Below are positions 1-10,700 of a stretch of 64,000 bases of DNA, in pieces. Origin of the DNA: Aplectana chamaeleonis (Eukaryota > Nematoda > Chromadorea > Rhabditida > Cosmocercidae); NCBI GenBank assembly GCA_029168955.1, contig JAPDOI010000021.1, positions 1,835,501 to 1,899,500 of the forward strand, read 5' to 3'. The notes beneath the pieces are model-generated. The model saw only the letters and a list, made by a program, of their open reading frames with translations. It ran no database searches and was not told the origin of the DNA. The first letter of the stretch is position 1. Each line of letters opens with the position of its first letter. The position numbers were made by a program, and so were the translations under genes.

Positions 1-467
1 CGTCCCTCTGCTCACGAGAATATCAGCTGTGGCGCCGATCGATGACGAAATCTGGCAAAGGGCCAGATTCTACCGTAGTTTTAGTGCGAGTCCGCAACCG
101 CACCATGTCCTTTTAACATTGCTGTCAACTGTAGGTGAAGTCCACCGGGAAAGTGGACGAATAGCATCACCTCGAACCAGTTCCATAAAACTGGTACTTT
201 GATTTTAGCCGGCACGAGGTAGTATGATGTTTATTAGCAGACTAACGTTTCGGCGGTCTCGCCCTCTTCGGAGTCTGAAAAAGGTCGAATCTACGTGTAA
301 AAATACTCGGTCAAACGTGGTTTACCCTACTAAAATTCAAGACAACATTTCCAAACAAATAACCGAGACAGATGAGACTGAGTGGCATACCTTCTCAAAG
401 TCTGTAGAGCATCAGGCCATCAGTAGAGCACGACGGGGTACCGAGATGTCAGAAAGCAGCACCCATA
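1..467. other. 3' flank of the Penelope remnant, no gene
   Basis: No convincing coding sequence. Two short hairpins are visible, one around 49-78 (ATCTGGC pairing with GCCAGAT) and one at about 139-154 (GTCCAC pairing with GTGGAC). They lie downstream of the GIY-YIG remnant and could belong to its 3' end, but no target duplication or element boundary was found. Confidence 0.3.
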
Positions 468-1351
468 TCAGAAGGCTAGTCTGATGTAGGGCTGCAGTTC
501 CCGCGTGATATTTATACCCTCATCCTTCCGGTTGACCTTGGGGTCTCTCGCGTTGATCCAGAATGCCTCGAGCGCTTTTCGCGCACTTGTTTTGGCCTCC
601 CGCGCTGGTGTCTCCACTCGCACCTCAAAATCGTCCCCGCCATGGCAATTAACCCTGTGGCAGCCCAGCGCTGTGCTAACTCGCGACCTTTCCTTCCCAT
701 CCAAGTGCTCTTTGATCCTCACATGCAGTGGGCGGGCTGTTTCGCCGATATATTCCTGGCCACAGCTCTGACATGTGATCAGATAAATAACCCCAGAAGC
801 AATACAGTCACCATCTCTGCCCGATGGGCAAATGACGCACTGTGGCGTGACGCATGCGCGATCATACTGACGATTCCGCACTAATTGCCGTTTTAAATTA
901 TTGGGCGGGATGGCCACCAGAGATACAGAGTTTTCCAATCCCGCTCCTCGAAGGCATTTTCTGACAGCGCGGCTCACCTCATCGGTTATGAATGGCATTA
1001 CGAAGGGAACTTTGTCGCTTTGTGGCAAATTAGGACTTCGCTGACCTTCTTGGGAGTTCCGCGACCTGCGCGCTGGTGATCCATAGCCATTGATAGTAGC
1101 TATTTGACAAGCTAGGCTTTTTGACGCCTCGCGCTCTTCCTCTCCAGAACACACATTTATAGCGGTGCGAAACATGTTTCTGACAACCGCCAGCTTTGTC
1201 TGAGTGGGATGCGCGGACCGCCAGTGGACCAGAATATTTTTGTTCGAAGGTTTGCGGTACCACTTTGTGACTTTTCTGCCATTTGCCAGTTGAATCTGGA
1301 CATTAATGTTGCTCTGATATCCATAGTGTATTGGGCACGCAAACGTAGAGT
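468..1351 (-). pseudogene. Penelope-like retroelement remnant: linker and GIY-YIG endonuclease
   Basis: Penelope-like elements pair a telomerase-related reverse transcriptase with a C-terminal GIY-YIG nuclease that nicks the target. This open stretch runs for about 290 codons on the minus strand. Near 1260 it has the post-RT linker motif (KWYRKPSNK followed by RSAHPTQTKLAVV), and further on the nuclease core GVIYLITC...QEYIGET followed by RPLHVRIKEH. A cysteine pair (CVIC) precedes the core and a downstream ...EAFWINARDPKVNRKDEG segment matches the usual end of the domain. The reverse transcriptase that should lie upstream (above 1351) is absent; the reading frame runs straight into a 66-bp tandem repeat. 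It is therefore a 5'-truncated copy. The family call is firm; activity is very unlikely. Confidence 0.82.
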
Positions 1352-1560
1352 AAGGCGCCTGCGTGTTCAGCGTTTGCTACATGCATCTTTGAGGAAGAAT
1401 CCATGCGCCTTTGATGTAAGGCGCCTGCGTGTTAAGCGTTTGTTACGTACGTCTTTGGGGAATGATTCATGCGCCTTTAATGTAAGGCGCCTGCGTGTTC
1501 AGCGTTTGTTACATGCGTCTTTGAGGAATGATACATGCGTCTTTAGTTCTAGGTATTTGC
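1352..1560. repeat. 66-bp tandem repeat, about three copies
   Basis: The unit beginning AAGGCGCCTGCGTGTT starts at 1352, 1418 and 1484, giving a period of exactly 66 bp, with a decayed partial unit after 1540. Because 66 is divisible by three, a plus-strand frame stays open across the array; this is a by-product of the period. The array abuts the truncated Penelope remnant. Confidence 0.85.
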
Positions 1561-2590
1561 GTCTTTATGGTATGTAGCATGATGCTATCAGACTACATAC
1601 TTATAAGGCGGAAATAGCTAGGCTGGAAAGTTCTGAGTATGCCCACGGCAGGGTCACCGTTGTGGTCGGGAGTGTCGCGAAGGCGATGCTTCCTCCATGT
1701 GATCTTACCCGGGCGCCGACGTGCCTGCGGTAGTGATCTAACGATCGCCCTGATGAGGCCGGTCGCCGGCCGGCCTGGCTGTTGAGGCAGTGGGTGTTCG
1801 TCAACGACCGCGGCCCCGTCCGGCTGTCTGCACTTCCCTCCCAGGAGCTACCGCAGGGCTCCTCGCCCTTAGAACAACGTTTGGAATGGAACAGGTACGA
1901 TTAGAACATACTCAGCCCCACTACAGCGCCGCCTAACTTAGTCGCCTAAGGCGATTTCATCATTATACCCCCATTCATTGTTATTGGGTCTAAAAACTAA
2001 TAAAGGTTAGTCAACACAAGCTGTCAGTCGTTACCGTTGGTTGATCCAGCTGTTACTGTGAAAACGGTTGTGTTCGTGTTGCAGTAGGTTGTCGTCTGAA
2101 GAACTTTCCCTTGATCATTCCACTAGTTGCTAAGTAGCCCCCTGAAACCTCGCCTAGGATGTGCGCGTGGCACATGAGGGAACCCACCGAGAGCAACACA
2201 AGACGTTTGCCTTGAGGCAAGACTTGCGCAGCACTACCCCTTCCTGAAGAAGTGCCCTAGGCGGCGTCCAAAGTTTTCGCGGGGCGGCTCGGTGGCACGT
2301 GTCAGAGCAGGGATTCAGGTGCGAACGTTGGGCGACTACGCGAAATTGCGTACGCACGCTATTTTCTTTAAACAAGCAACAGCAACTTTTTTCCGTCTTT
2401 GTTCAAGAATAACTGACCCTAAATATGTTTATTCTATTGCTTTGTTTGCTAGATTTGGTTGCTGTTGAGAGAACACGGAAGAATAGCAGCAACAAGCTTG
2501 CCTTAACGCGACTTCCATCGCGCCGCTTTGCATTTCATGGCCACGCAAATGACGTCGCGCCTTGTTCCGATCGCGCCTCCACTGTGAAGA
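1561..2590. other. unassigned, GC-rich then AT-rich spacer
   Basis: Nothing recognisable. 1600-1870 is GC-rich with strong local hairpin potential (GGCCGG...CCGGCC around 1757-1775). 1970-2500 is ordinary mixed sequence. No open frame matches a known protein. Confidence 0.4.
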
Positions 2591-2788
2591 CCTAGCGACG
2601 TCGGTTGATCGATAACTTGGCTGACCGCGTCGTGCCGCGAATGAACTCTGAACGCCGCCTTATCGCACACAACAGCGGGGTCCACCGTAGCCTGCAGGCA
2701 CACCAAAGGAACAGTTGTCACAGAAGAACGCTGCCGAAAGCCTTGCACAGCAGTTATACCCTGTATTCCGTGTCGTTGCTACACCTAC
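2591..2788. repeat. left part of a dispersed repeat (family F1)
   Basis: The stretch around 2700-2765 (CCAAAGGAACAG, CAGCAGTTATAC) matches 26765-26830, and 7107-7230 matches 26870-27000. The two halves are contiguous at 26.7-27.1 kb but separated here by a 4.3-kb insertion, so this is the left half of an interrupted F1 copy. Confidence 0.55.
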
Positions 2789-2899
2789 CCGCTCAGAAAA
2801 ACGAAAACATGTTACATGTAATATAAAGTGTAAGATACTTGAGACATTCAAGTATATTAGCTTTCTTCTTCTTCTTCTGCAGCCTCAAAGTGGTTTTTG

Positions 2900-5800
2900 T
2901 CATAGGTTGAGGAACTGGGCGGCCTTCACAGGATTCGTCCAAAGGTCCATTGTTGTTAAGGAGGTAGGTCTCTTCGGGCACATGAACAAGTGCGCCGTGT
3001 CGTGTCCGGGAGCACCACAGTCCGGGCATGCGTCTGGTCGGCTGCTGTCGATCTTGTTGACGTAAGACATGAGCAGAATAGAGTGACCACAGCGCAGCGA
3101 TGCAAGAGCACATCTGGCTCGTCTGCCGAGTTGAGACTCGGACTCGCAAACCCGAGGCGGCACCGTTCCCAAGATAGGGTTCACAGCCGCCTTTGCTAGA
3201 TATCCTCGAACAAATTGCGTGTGCTCCTCACGCAGAAGACGAAGCCTTTCCATGTTGGAGTCGGCCCATCTCTGTACATCAACTTTACGAGGAGCATCGG
3301 CGAACGGCGTCCTAATCGACCTCTCTTATGGGCTTCATGATTCTCTTTGACGGATGATTCGGCTGTCTCAGAACATTAATATACATCTGCTGTGCCTGGA
3401 ATTCACAATGCTCCTTGACTGGCAATATGCATGCCCCGCGTGAAGATGTTCTATTGGGGAGCTCCTTCCACAACCGGTAGCAATTCTAAGCGCAGCATTC
3501 TGTACACGTAGCAGCTTATTCCAGGAGCTGTCTGACACCAAGCGCTGCCACACTGGTGCCGAGTATTCGAGAGCCGGTTGAAGTATTGCTCTGTAGGTTC
3601 TCAATATAGTCTCTCGGCGACTTCCCCATGATGTTCCTCGAGAAGCTCTCAAGATATTAAGTCTAGCCTTGACGACTGTTTGTTTCTGTTCCGCGTTTTG
3701 TGGAACTTCAGTGAGGATCAAGAATAAGGCCAAGCAGCTTGGGAATTTTGCTGCTGGCAACAGGTCACCATCCCATTTGACATCTGGATGGGCACTGTGT
3801 TCCTTGGTGTTCGTTGTGAACACTGAAACAGAGGATTTTGCGGCAGAGACTGTGAGCATCGTTTTATCGAGGAAGAGCTTCAACTCGACGAGATAGGCGC
3901 TGATCTTGTTAGCGGCTATCTGCAGGTCACGATCCTGGCACATGATGGTGATGTCGTCGGCATACATAACAATCCTTACATCATTGGGAGGCTCGGGAAT
4001 GTCCTCAAGATACAGGCTGAATAGGGCAGGGGACAACACTCCGCCTTGCGGAACACCGGCTGCTATTGGAATGCTATCGGATACATGATTCTGGAACAGA
4101 ACCTTAGCACACGGCGGCCTTTAGTGAACGCTGCAATCCATCGCTTCTGCCATGATGGTAGCGACGACTTGAGCAGTTTCTCGGACAGCAGTCCCAAGTT
4201 AACAGAGTCAAACGCTTTGCTCAGGTCGAGGGCGACGGCCACCGTTCTCCAGGGGCTTTCTCATGTTGAACCCATCGACCGCAAAGCTCACGATCTCTAA
4301 TAGTGCTGTAGTAGTGGAGTGAAGTTTCCTGAACCCATGCTGATGCTGCTGTCGCTCATTTTGATCAGCCAGGTCCGTCACGATCAACTTTTCAGCTAAC
4401 TTACCGACGGGCGATAACAGGCTTATTGGTCAAAAGCCTTTTGCCTTGCTTTGGGACTTGCCTGGCTTTGGCAACGGTATCACATTGGCTGTGTTCCAAG
4501 CTTGGGGTAGAGTTCAGGTCCGGAAAGAAGTGTTAATGATATCTGCAAGCATCGGTAGAAGTTCCGTGGGAAGCTTCTTCAGGATGGCTGGGGGGAGATA
4601 CCGTCAGGTCCGATAGCCTTCGAATTCCGCATTTCTTTGATAGCCTTCTCTACTTGCGTGAGAGTAAAGGCCTCAGAAGCGTTCATGAGCGGCAACCGGC
4701 TCAGTTCTCTAACCGTGACTCTGTTCTGCACGCCTCGCTTGGCACGTGTGATGAAGAAGTTCTTGCCGAGCGCATAAGCAGCCGCTTTCCCTGATTTGAA
4801 GACGTTCTCCTCGAACTCAATAGCGGAGCTCATCGAGGGAGCGGACTTGCCGGAAATTTTCCTCAACACTTTCCACGTCGTAGTTCCGTCAGCCTTGAAA
4901 TTCAGCTTTTCAGTGAACTTCTCCCAGCATTCCTTCTTGTTCTTATCCAGATCCTGCTTGATCTCGTTATCCAGCACAGCTATGTCCGGGTCTAGATGGT
5001 CTGCGGCTCTCTTCTCATCTCTGGTTCTTATCTTCTGCAGTATTTCCCTGCTGACATTTGGAAAAAAGGTCTTGACACGACCCTCAGGAATTGCAGCTTT
5101 CATGGCCTTGCGGATGGCACTTGTTAGATGGCGCTCTTTCTGATGAACATCACCATTCCATGGGTAGTCGACCGCATGGCGAAGTGCAACATCTCTGAAC
5201 AGGGTCCAGTCTGCTGGGCCTAAATTAAGATAAGTACGATGACGAAAACCAGAGTAAGGGGCAAAGAGAGTCAGAGAGATCAATATAGACAAAGACGGAA
5301 TGTGATCACTGGAGAGAGTTGTGGATGTGGACCACGTGCAAGCATTAGAGAGATTGGATGACACAAGAGAGATGTCTGGGCTAGAAGAGGTCGGCCGTTG
5401 GCAGGGAGACGAGTGGGCTGGTCATCATTGAGGATAACCAGGTCACACTCCTCAGCCCATTCTTCGACATCTTCCCCTCTGGCGTCAGAATCAAGAGCGG
5501 AACAGAACGTGTGAGCATTGAAGTCACCCGCAAAGAAAGCTGAGGGAGAGTGAGCAGTCGTGCAACTGCTTAAGGAGGGAATAGGATTATGGAGGGGACA
5601 AGATGATATGGGAGGAATATATATGTTAAATAGAGATAAAAAGGGGTTTTGAGGGGGAGGTGGACAGGAATGTACTCAGTACCGTCCTTAGGAGTATTAG
5701 GGATAATATGAGAAGGTAAGGCAGATTGAACGAAAGTAGACACTCCGCCCCCAAGAGCTGTCCTTGGCATGTGATAGGCAGTGTAGCCCAGAATGTTAGG

Positions 5801-6001
5801 TTGGGGATAAGTGGTAGATGGAGAGGCTTGGTTTCTTGAACCATGATAACATCCGGGTGATGAGAACGTGCGAATAGAGAGTTCAGATAACTTGTTGCGA
5901 AGGCCGTTGAGATTAATGTGAACAATGGAGAGGGCGGTTGGTAATTGAGGAATCAGAGTTGTTGGGGGCAGAGCATAGAACACAACGAAAGGATGAGTCA
6001 T
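2900..6001 (-). pseudogene. E1 endonuclease-reverse transcriptase, frameshifted
   Basis: The endonuclease starts near 5940 with [18 protein letters not shown] and continues with GGGVSTFV, but is broken by frameshifts around 5820-5570. The connector (5364-4579) carries the HQKERHLTSAIRKAMKAAIPEGRVKTF segment. Reverse transcriptase follows in pieces: NSKAIGPDGIS, then [14 protein letters not shown] and the catalytic YADDITIMC at about 3950 (3368-4039). The C-terminal piece (2900-3253) ends with [18 protein letters not shown] and DLWTNPV, a zinc-knuckle tail seen in Jockey-group LINEs. At least three frame breaks separate the blocks, so no functional polyprotein can be made. Confidence 0.85.
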
Positions 6002-6304
6002 GATGCCTCACAGAACTGAGGCCCGAACAGGAGAAGTGCACCCACCTTTGGCATCCGAAGCACTGGACACTTGTTTTATGCCAGGTAACATCCTCGCCGC
6101 AGGTGGCACATGGATACTTCCGTGCTGGACCTGGATTCCTCTCGACGCCGGCCCTTTGTAATAAAATCCTCAGGAGAGCTGCGGCCGACCAGCACCTCTC
6201 CCATGACAAAAACCCTCTTCTCGGAGGGGTTGACGTCGGTTTGCACGGAGGCGATCTTCTTTCCTCCACACTGCCACGGCACGAACGTACGACATCTCGG
6301 CAGC
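5913..6304 (-). pseudogene. E1 leader ORF, 2A-like motif and PHD finger
   Basis: The only ATG at the element's 5' end (6295) opens a 41-codon leader that stops at 6170. The main frame, -1 to the leader, is open from the element's first bases and has no ATG ahead of the 2A-like motif. It reads [13 protein letters not shown] (motif at 6126-6149), then a PHD-type zinc finger: YPCATC, QCFGCQRWVH, FSCSGLSS and FRCVLC, giving C-x2-C, C-x2-C, H-x2-C, C-x2-C spacing. PHD fingers in CR1-like elements are established; in chromodomain-style proteins they bind histone tails. The canonical 2A motif is D(V/I)ExNPGP; here the aspartate is glycine, so ribosome skipping is plausible but not assured. Confidence 0.7.
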
Positions 6305-6321
6305 ATATTAGCTTTATATCG

Positions 6322-6396
6322 CATGTAACAAACACTTATATTACATGTAACATACACTTATATTACATGTAACATACATTTATATTCCATGTAACT
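6322..6396. repeat. 22-bp tandem repeat carrying TTACATGTAA
   Basis: Three units of about 22 bp (TGTAACATACACTTATATTA type) follow the right-hand target duplication of E1. Each contains the palindrome TTACATGTAA, as does the other flank of E1, so the array belongs to the interrupted F2 repeat. Confidence 0.7.
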
Positions 6397-7560
6397 TAAT
6401 TAGAGCTGCAAGTTGAAGCTCGATGGTTCAAGGGTTGGAGCTGCAAGTTCCAGGCTACTGCTTCAGCTACGAATCAGCAAGCTTTAAGCTCTCTTGGACA
6501 TCCCAGGAGCTTAAAGTTCGCTGTTTCATGACTGAAGCCGCAGCCTTGGATCCCACAGCTTCATTCAAGAAGCAATGGGCTTAAGCTTGCTTCAAAAATA
6601 TTGCTTGTCGCTCCCTCTAATCCTCCCTCACGATTTAAACGAGTCATGAGGAGTGAGAGATCAACGAGTCGGCCAGGGCGAGTGACCACCCTGTCAAATG
6701 ACAATCCACTGTGATGCGCTCATCGGTAAGGTATGAGGCGGCCCGTATGCTGTGCAGGTTTGCAGGTGTTCAGCACTGGCCCTCAGTTGCTGGAGATATT
6801 TGAATTATGTCACACCTATACTACATGTAATTTACTTGAGTAGAGATAATTCACATGTAACATACATTGACGGAGATGTATTACAAGTATATTGTAATCG
6901 TCTCTTATGTTACAAGTATTATCTTTTCACCATCGAAAACATATTACTTGCGACATTTGGCCTGCGAGCGAGGGACCGATATATTACATGTAACATACAT
7001 CGGTCGAGATAATTTGCAAGTAATATACATTGGCCAATGTATATTACATGTATATTAATTCAGGCCTTTTATATTACATGTAATTTTCATTTTTCTGAGC
7101 GGCTGGAAAACTGCCAATTTCCACCAGCTGATCATCTTTCGGAGTTACACATGTTGAAACATAAAAAATAGAACAGAGCGCTGCGATGACAGGATAAATA
7201 GAATAACAGAGGATTTCTTCAATAAATTTGTGATAGACGCGGATTTCGGCACTGTTCGCGCAGGAATGGATTTTGGCGGGTCATCAGGATCTTCCTTGGG
7301 GAGACACAGGCGATTTTCGCAACGCAACTCCAGCATCTAGCTGTTGAATCTAACCACTGAAAGCATTAGACTCCACACCTCACCGGCCTCGCAATCATCA
7401 TATTAGTGTGAAGCGGCGAATTGGAAAGGCTTACACCAATGACAGAGCACAGAGGCGTGCAGAGAGCAGGGACGAGCAGAATAAAAGACTTTGTATTTCG
7501 GAATTCCGCTCACCCCTCGTAGAAATGGAAGAAACAGAAACATTTCATTTCGCATAACAA
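6397..7560. other. F2/F1 repeat remnants and 3' flank of rps-14, no gene seen
   Basis: 6397-6800 shows nothing recognisable. 6808-7106 is rich in TTACATGTAA and belongs to F2. 7107-7340 matches the right half of F1. 7340-7568 is the probable 3' untranslated region and downstream flank of rps-14; no AATAAA signal is evident on the minus strand close to the stop codon. Confidence 0.4.
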
Positions 7561-7568
7561 GTAACAAT

Positions 7569-7763
7569 TTAAAGACGTCGTCCTCTGCGTCCTCCCTTTC
7601 TTCTGGTTTGGTCCGATGGAATGGGCGTAACATCCTCAATTCGGCCGATCTTCATTCCGCTGCGGGCAAGCGCTCGCAGGGCAGCCTGAGCTCCTGGACC
7701 AGGTGTCTTTGTCTTCGTTCCACCAGTGGCGCGAAGCTTGATATGGAGGGCGTTGATACCCAG
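7569..7763 (-). CDS. rps-14: rps-14 exon 3 with stop codon
   Basis: The exon starts after TTTGCAG at 7764 with [15 protein letters not shown] and ends RRGRRL-TAA at 7569. It is 195 nt. The C-terminal arginine-rich tail, the site of classical S14 drug-resistance changes in other eukaryotes, is intact. Confidence 0.95.
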   Translation of the reverse strand: MGINALHIKLRATGGTKTKTPGPGAQAALRALARSGMKIGRIEDVTPIPSDQTRRKGGRRGRRL

Positions 7764-10700
7764 CTGCAAATATGTTTTCGATATTGGTATGGCTGAACAA
7801 GATGATAAGTAATTTCCCAGTGACTTGCTTTACAACTTTGTAAAAGCAGGAGGCTATAAACCACTCACAGATAAGCGACTCTGTTCTCTGAACACAATCA
7901 ACTACTCACAACCTCAAAATGGTGAAACGTTCGTTTGAACGATAAAAAAACGATGTTTCTCACGCCTAATTAAGAACAGTACCTGGTCATGAGTCACCGC
8001 TCAGTTGCTTTTTCTACCAAAACGTAATGATGGCATACTAAGAGAATATGAAGCAGGACTAAAACAATAATTGCTATTCGGTATAACGCAACTCAACTTA
8101 CTAGGAACCACCCTGAACTCAAATTGGAGATGCGGCAAAGCTCTCTTGGGGATTGTGGGGAAAAGAAAGGGAAGCAACTGCAAGATTTGAAAATTCACTC
8201 AATGCATAAGGCTATATGAAAAACGGTCAATAACTTCACTTTTCTAGATTTCAGAGATTTTTGAGCCTAATTGGCCCTGAGGAGCAATATGGGGCGGTGA
8301 GAACGAATACGATGTGCATTGCTGAGTTTTTTTAGAATAAGGAGGGTTAAAGACAGAGAAAAATGCCATTTTCGATCTAACCTGGGGAATTGAGTGAAAT
8401 TTGAAACGTCGACGGCCCCCAGACAGCGTCCACTCTGTGAGAGTGCGCGATCACGCAAAAGATGGTGGCCGAAGACACATGAATTGCAAGCAACTCAAAG
8501 ACACAGTCCACCCTCAGAATCGACTTTTCGTTTTTCTGCCTATCTTGGAGAGAATTTCACGCTGATCACAATGGTGTCCCCAGAATCGCTCAGGACTCAC
8601 TACGAACGGATTTACGGCTCCTTATAAATCTAGATTTTAAACGGCTAGAAGTTCGCGGACGAGTTCTCTCGAGCCTGTATTTTCTCGTTATTCGCAGCCA
8701 TCGCTGTGAAGCAGGCCACAATATAAAGCCAGACCGAAAACAAATCGAAGAACATAGTTTTGAATAAAATCATTCCCGCGTCTCTTCCCTAATGAGGTCG
8801 GAAACCCGGCAGGGGGCGTTACCCATTTTTTCTTTAAAGGGGGCGTGGCCGACTTTTTCCTATCTTTTTCTCGGTTATTTGAGCGAATTGAGATTTCGCG
8901 CTTGGCAGGGTTGCTATAGGCGGCGACCGGACCAAAATATCAAAAATTACCTCTGAGGTTGGACTGTGCCTTCAAGCGCTCACGCCGCTTCGGCAGAGGC
9001 AACTTTCTCTAAGCATCTGGCCTCAAGCCTGCTTCAACACTAATGCCCTCGTATCTCTCATCCCCACCACGGCTGTCACAAACCATGGTAAATGAGCAGC
9101 CTATGAGCCTGCTAGAGTGATTGGTCACCCGGTCAAACGTTATCAGTCGAAGCAACACGGGGGAGAGGGTGTTTGCTCATCTCTTTCCGCGCACTTATCA
9201 GCGTTCGAGAGCGTTGAAGAGCGCGCAACAGCGGGGTCGACATTTGGATCTTTCTCGCCGCAGACCCACCACAAGCGCAGGGAAGGCTGCCGTTATAGGC
9301 CAACGGCGAGAGAGTGTATGGAGAAGCTACTCTAAGGAAGAGATCTAAATCAGTACCACTTCCACTCAGCTAACAAGACTGCTAGCCTCCAGATACCTCC
9401 CTCTAATCTAACTTGACCTCTTCGACAAAACTTGTTAAGACCTTCGAGCGCCAACAACTGGCTAGGCTGCGTCAATACGCTGTGAACACTCGCGCGCTCC
9501 TCAACGCTCTCAAACGTTGATGGGTCCCGTACGAGTAGAAAGACGGGACCAAACACCTCTTGCTTAGCGCTGCTCGATTGATTATGTTTGGCCGGGTGAT
9601 GCTGCCGAGATGTACGTTCGTGCCGTGGCAGTATGGAGGAAAGAAGACCACCTCCGTGCAAACCGACGTCATCCCCTCCACGAAGGTTTTTGACATGGGA
9701 CAGTTACTGGCCGGCCGCATCCCTCCTTCGGATTCTCCTACAAAGGGCCGGCATGAAGAGGAATCCTAGGCCCGTGCAGAAGTACCCATGTGCGACGTGC
9801 AGCAAGGATGTCACCTGGGGAGGGAAAAGTGTCCAGTGCTCCGGATGCCAAAGGTGGGTGCATCGCTCCAGTTCGGGTCTCAGTTCTGTGAGCCATCATA
9901 ACCCTTCTTTTCGATGTGATCCTCAAATCGCCCCCTTTCCATTGTACATATCAATCTCAACGGCCTTCGTGCCAAACTTTCTGAGCTCTCTCTCTTCGCA
10001 CGTACCTACCATCCGGACGTGATTGTGGATCAAGAAACCAAGCTCTCTCCATCCCCCACCTATCCTCATCCCAATATCCCAGGCTACACATCTTACCATG
10101 CTCCAAGGTCAAATCTTGGAGGGGTTTCCACTTTCGTATCATCTACTCTTCCTTCACACCTAATACCTAACACATCTCCCCCTTAAAACGCCCCTTTCGC
10201 TCTTTAACATCTATATTCCCCCTACCACCTTTCGCTCCTCATCTTATAACCCTATTCTACTCCTTAGGCAGCTTAACGACTGCTCCCTTTCATCCACGTC
10301 TTTGCGGGCGCTTTTAATGCTCATACTTTCTGTTCGTCTCTTGGCTCTGATGCTAGAGGAAATGACGTGAAAAAATGGGCGGAGTGCCACTTGGTCATCT
10401 TAAACGATGATCAGCCCACTCGCCCCCTACCAACGGCCGATCTTCTAGCCCAGACACATAACTCTTGTCTCTTCCAACCTTTCCAACGCTTGCTTATGGT
10501 CTAACTCTACAACATTGTCTAGCGATCATGTTCCCGTCTTTGTGCACATCGATCTCTCAAACTCGCACGCTCCTCATTCTGGTGTTCGACAACGTTCTTA
10601 TCTTAATTTAGGCCAAGCAGACTGGTGCCTGTTCAGTGAGGTTGCGCTACGCCTTTCTGCTGATTATCCGTGGAAAGGCAATGCGCACCAAAAGGAACAC

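Larger units (their letters stand above)
2865..6304 (-). mobile_element. full-length non-LTR retrotransposon (copy E1)
   Basis: This is a 3.44-kb copy with an 11-bp target duplication ATATTAGCTTT at 2854-2864 and 6305-6315. Its 5' end is GCTGCCGAGATG and its 3' end is a (GAA)n tail, the same ends as the copy at 9601-12980. In order it encodes a short leader ORF (6295-6170), a 2A-like motif and PHD finger, an endonuclease domain, a reverse transcriptase and a C-terminal zinc motif. The coding parts are shifted among frames, so the copy is dead. The domain order is that of CR1/Jockey-group LINEs. The exact clade needs a tree. Confidence 0.9.
2789..7106. mobile_element. foldback-like repeat F2, interrupted by a LINE
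   Basis: The ends are complementary: CCGCTCAGAAAAA near 2790 and TTTTTCTGAGCGG ending near 7106. Both flanks contain many copies of the palindrome TTACATGTAA (2812; 6330-6390; 6822; 6985; 7045; 7073). Excluding the LINE at 2865-6304, F2 would be about 0.87 kb. No coding sequence was seen. It splits an F1 repeat. Confidence 0.5.

Noticed and set aside
1209..1577. 122-codon plus-strand frame as a repeat protein
   Set aside because: It follows from a 66-bp tandem period; its first part is the antisense of the Penelope linker.
1749..1790. Hammerhead ribozyme core (CTGATGAG followed by a GC stem), since Penelope elements can carry hammerheads
   Set aside because: The required GAAA after stem II is absent and no stem III/cleavage triplet could be drawn.
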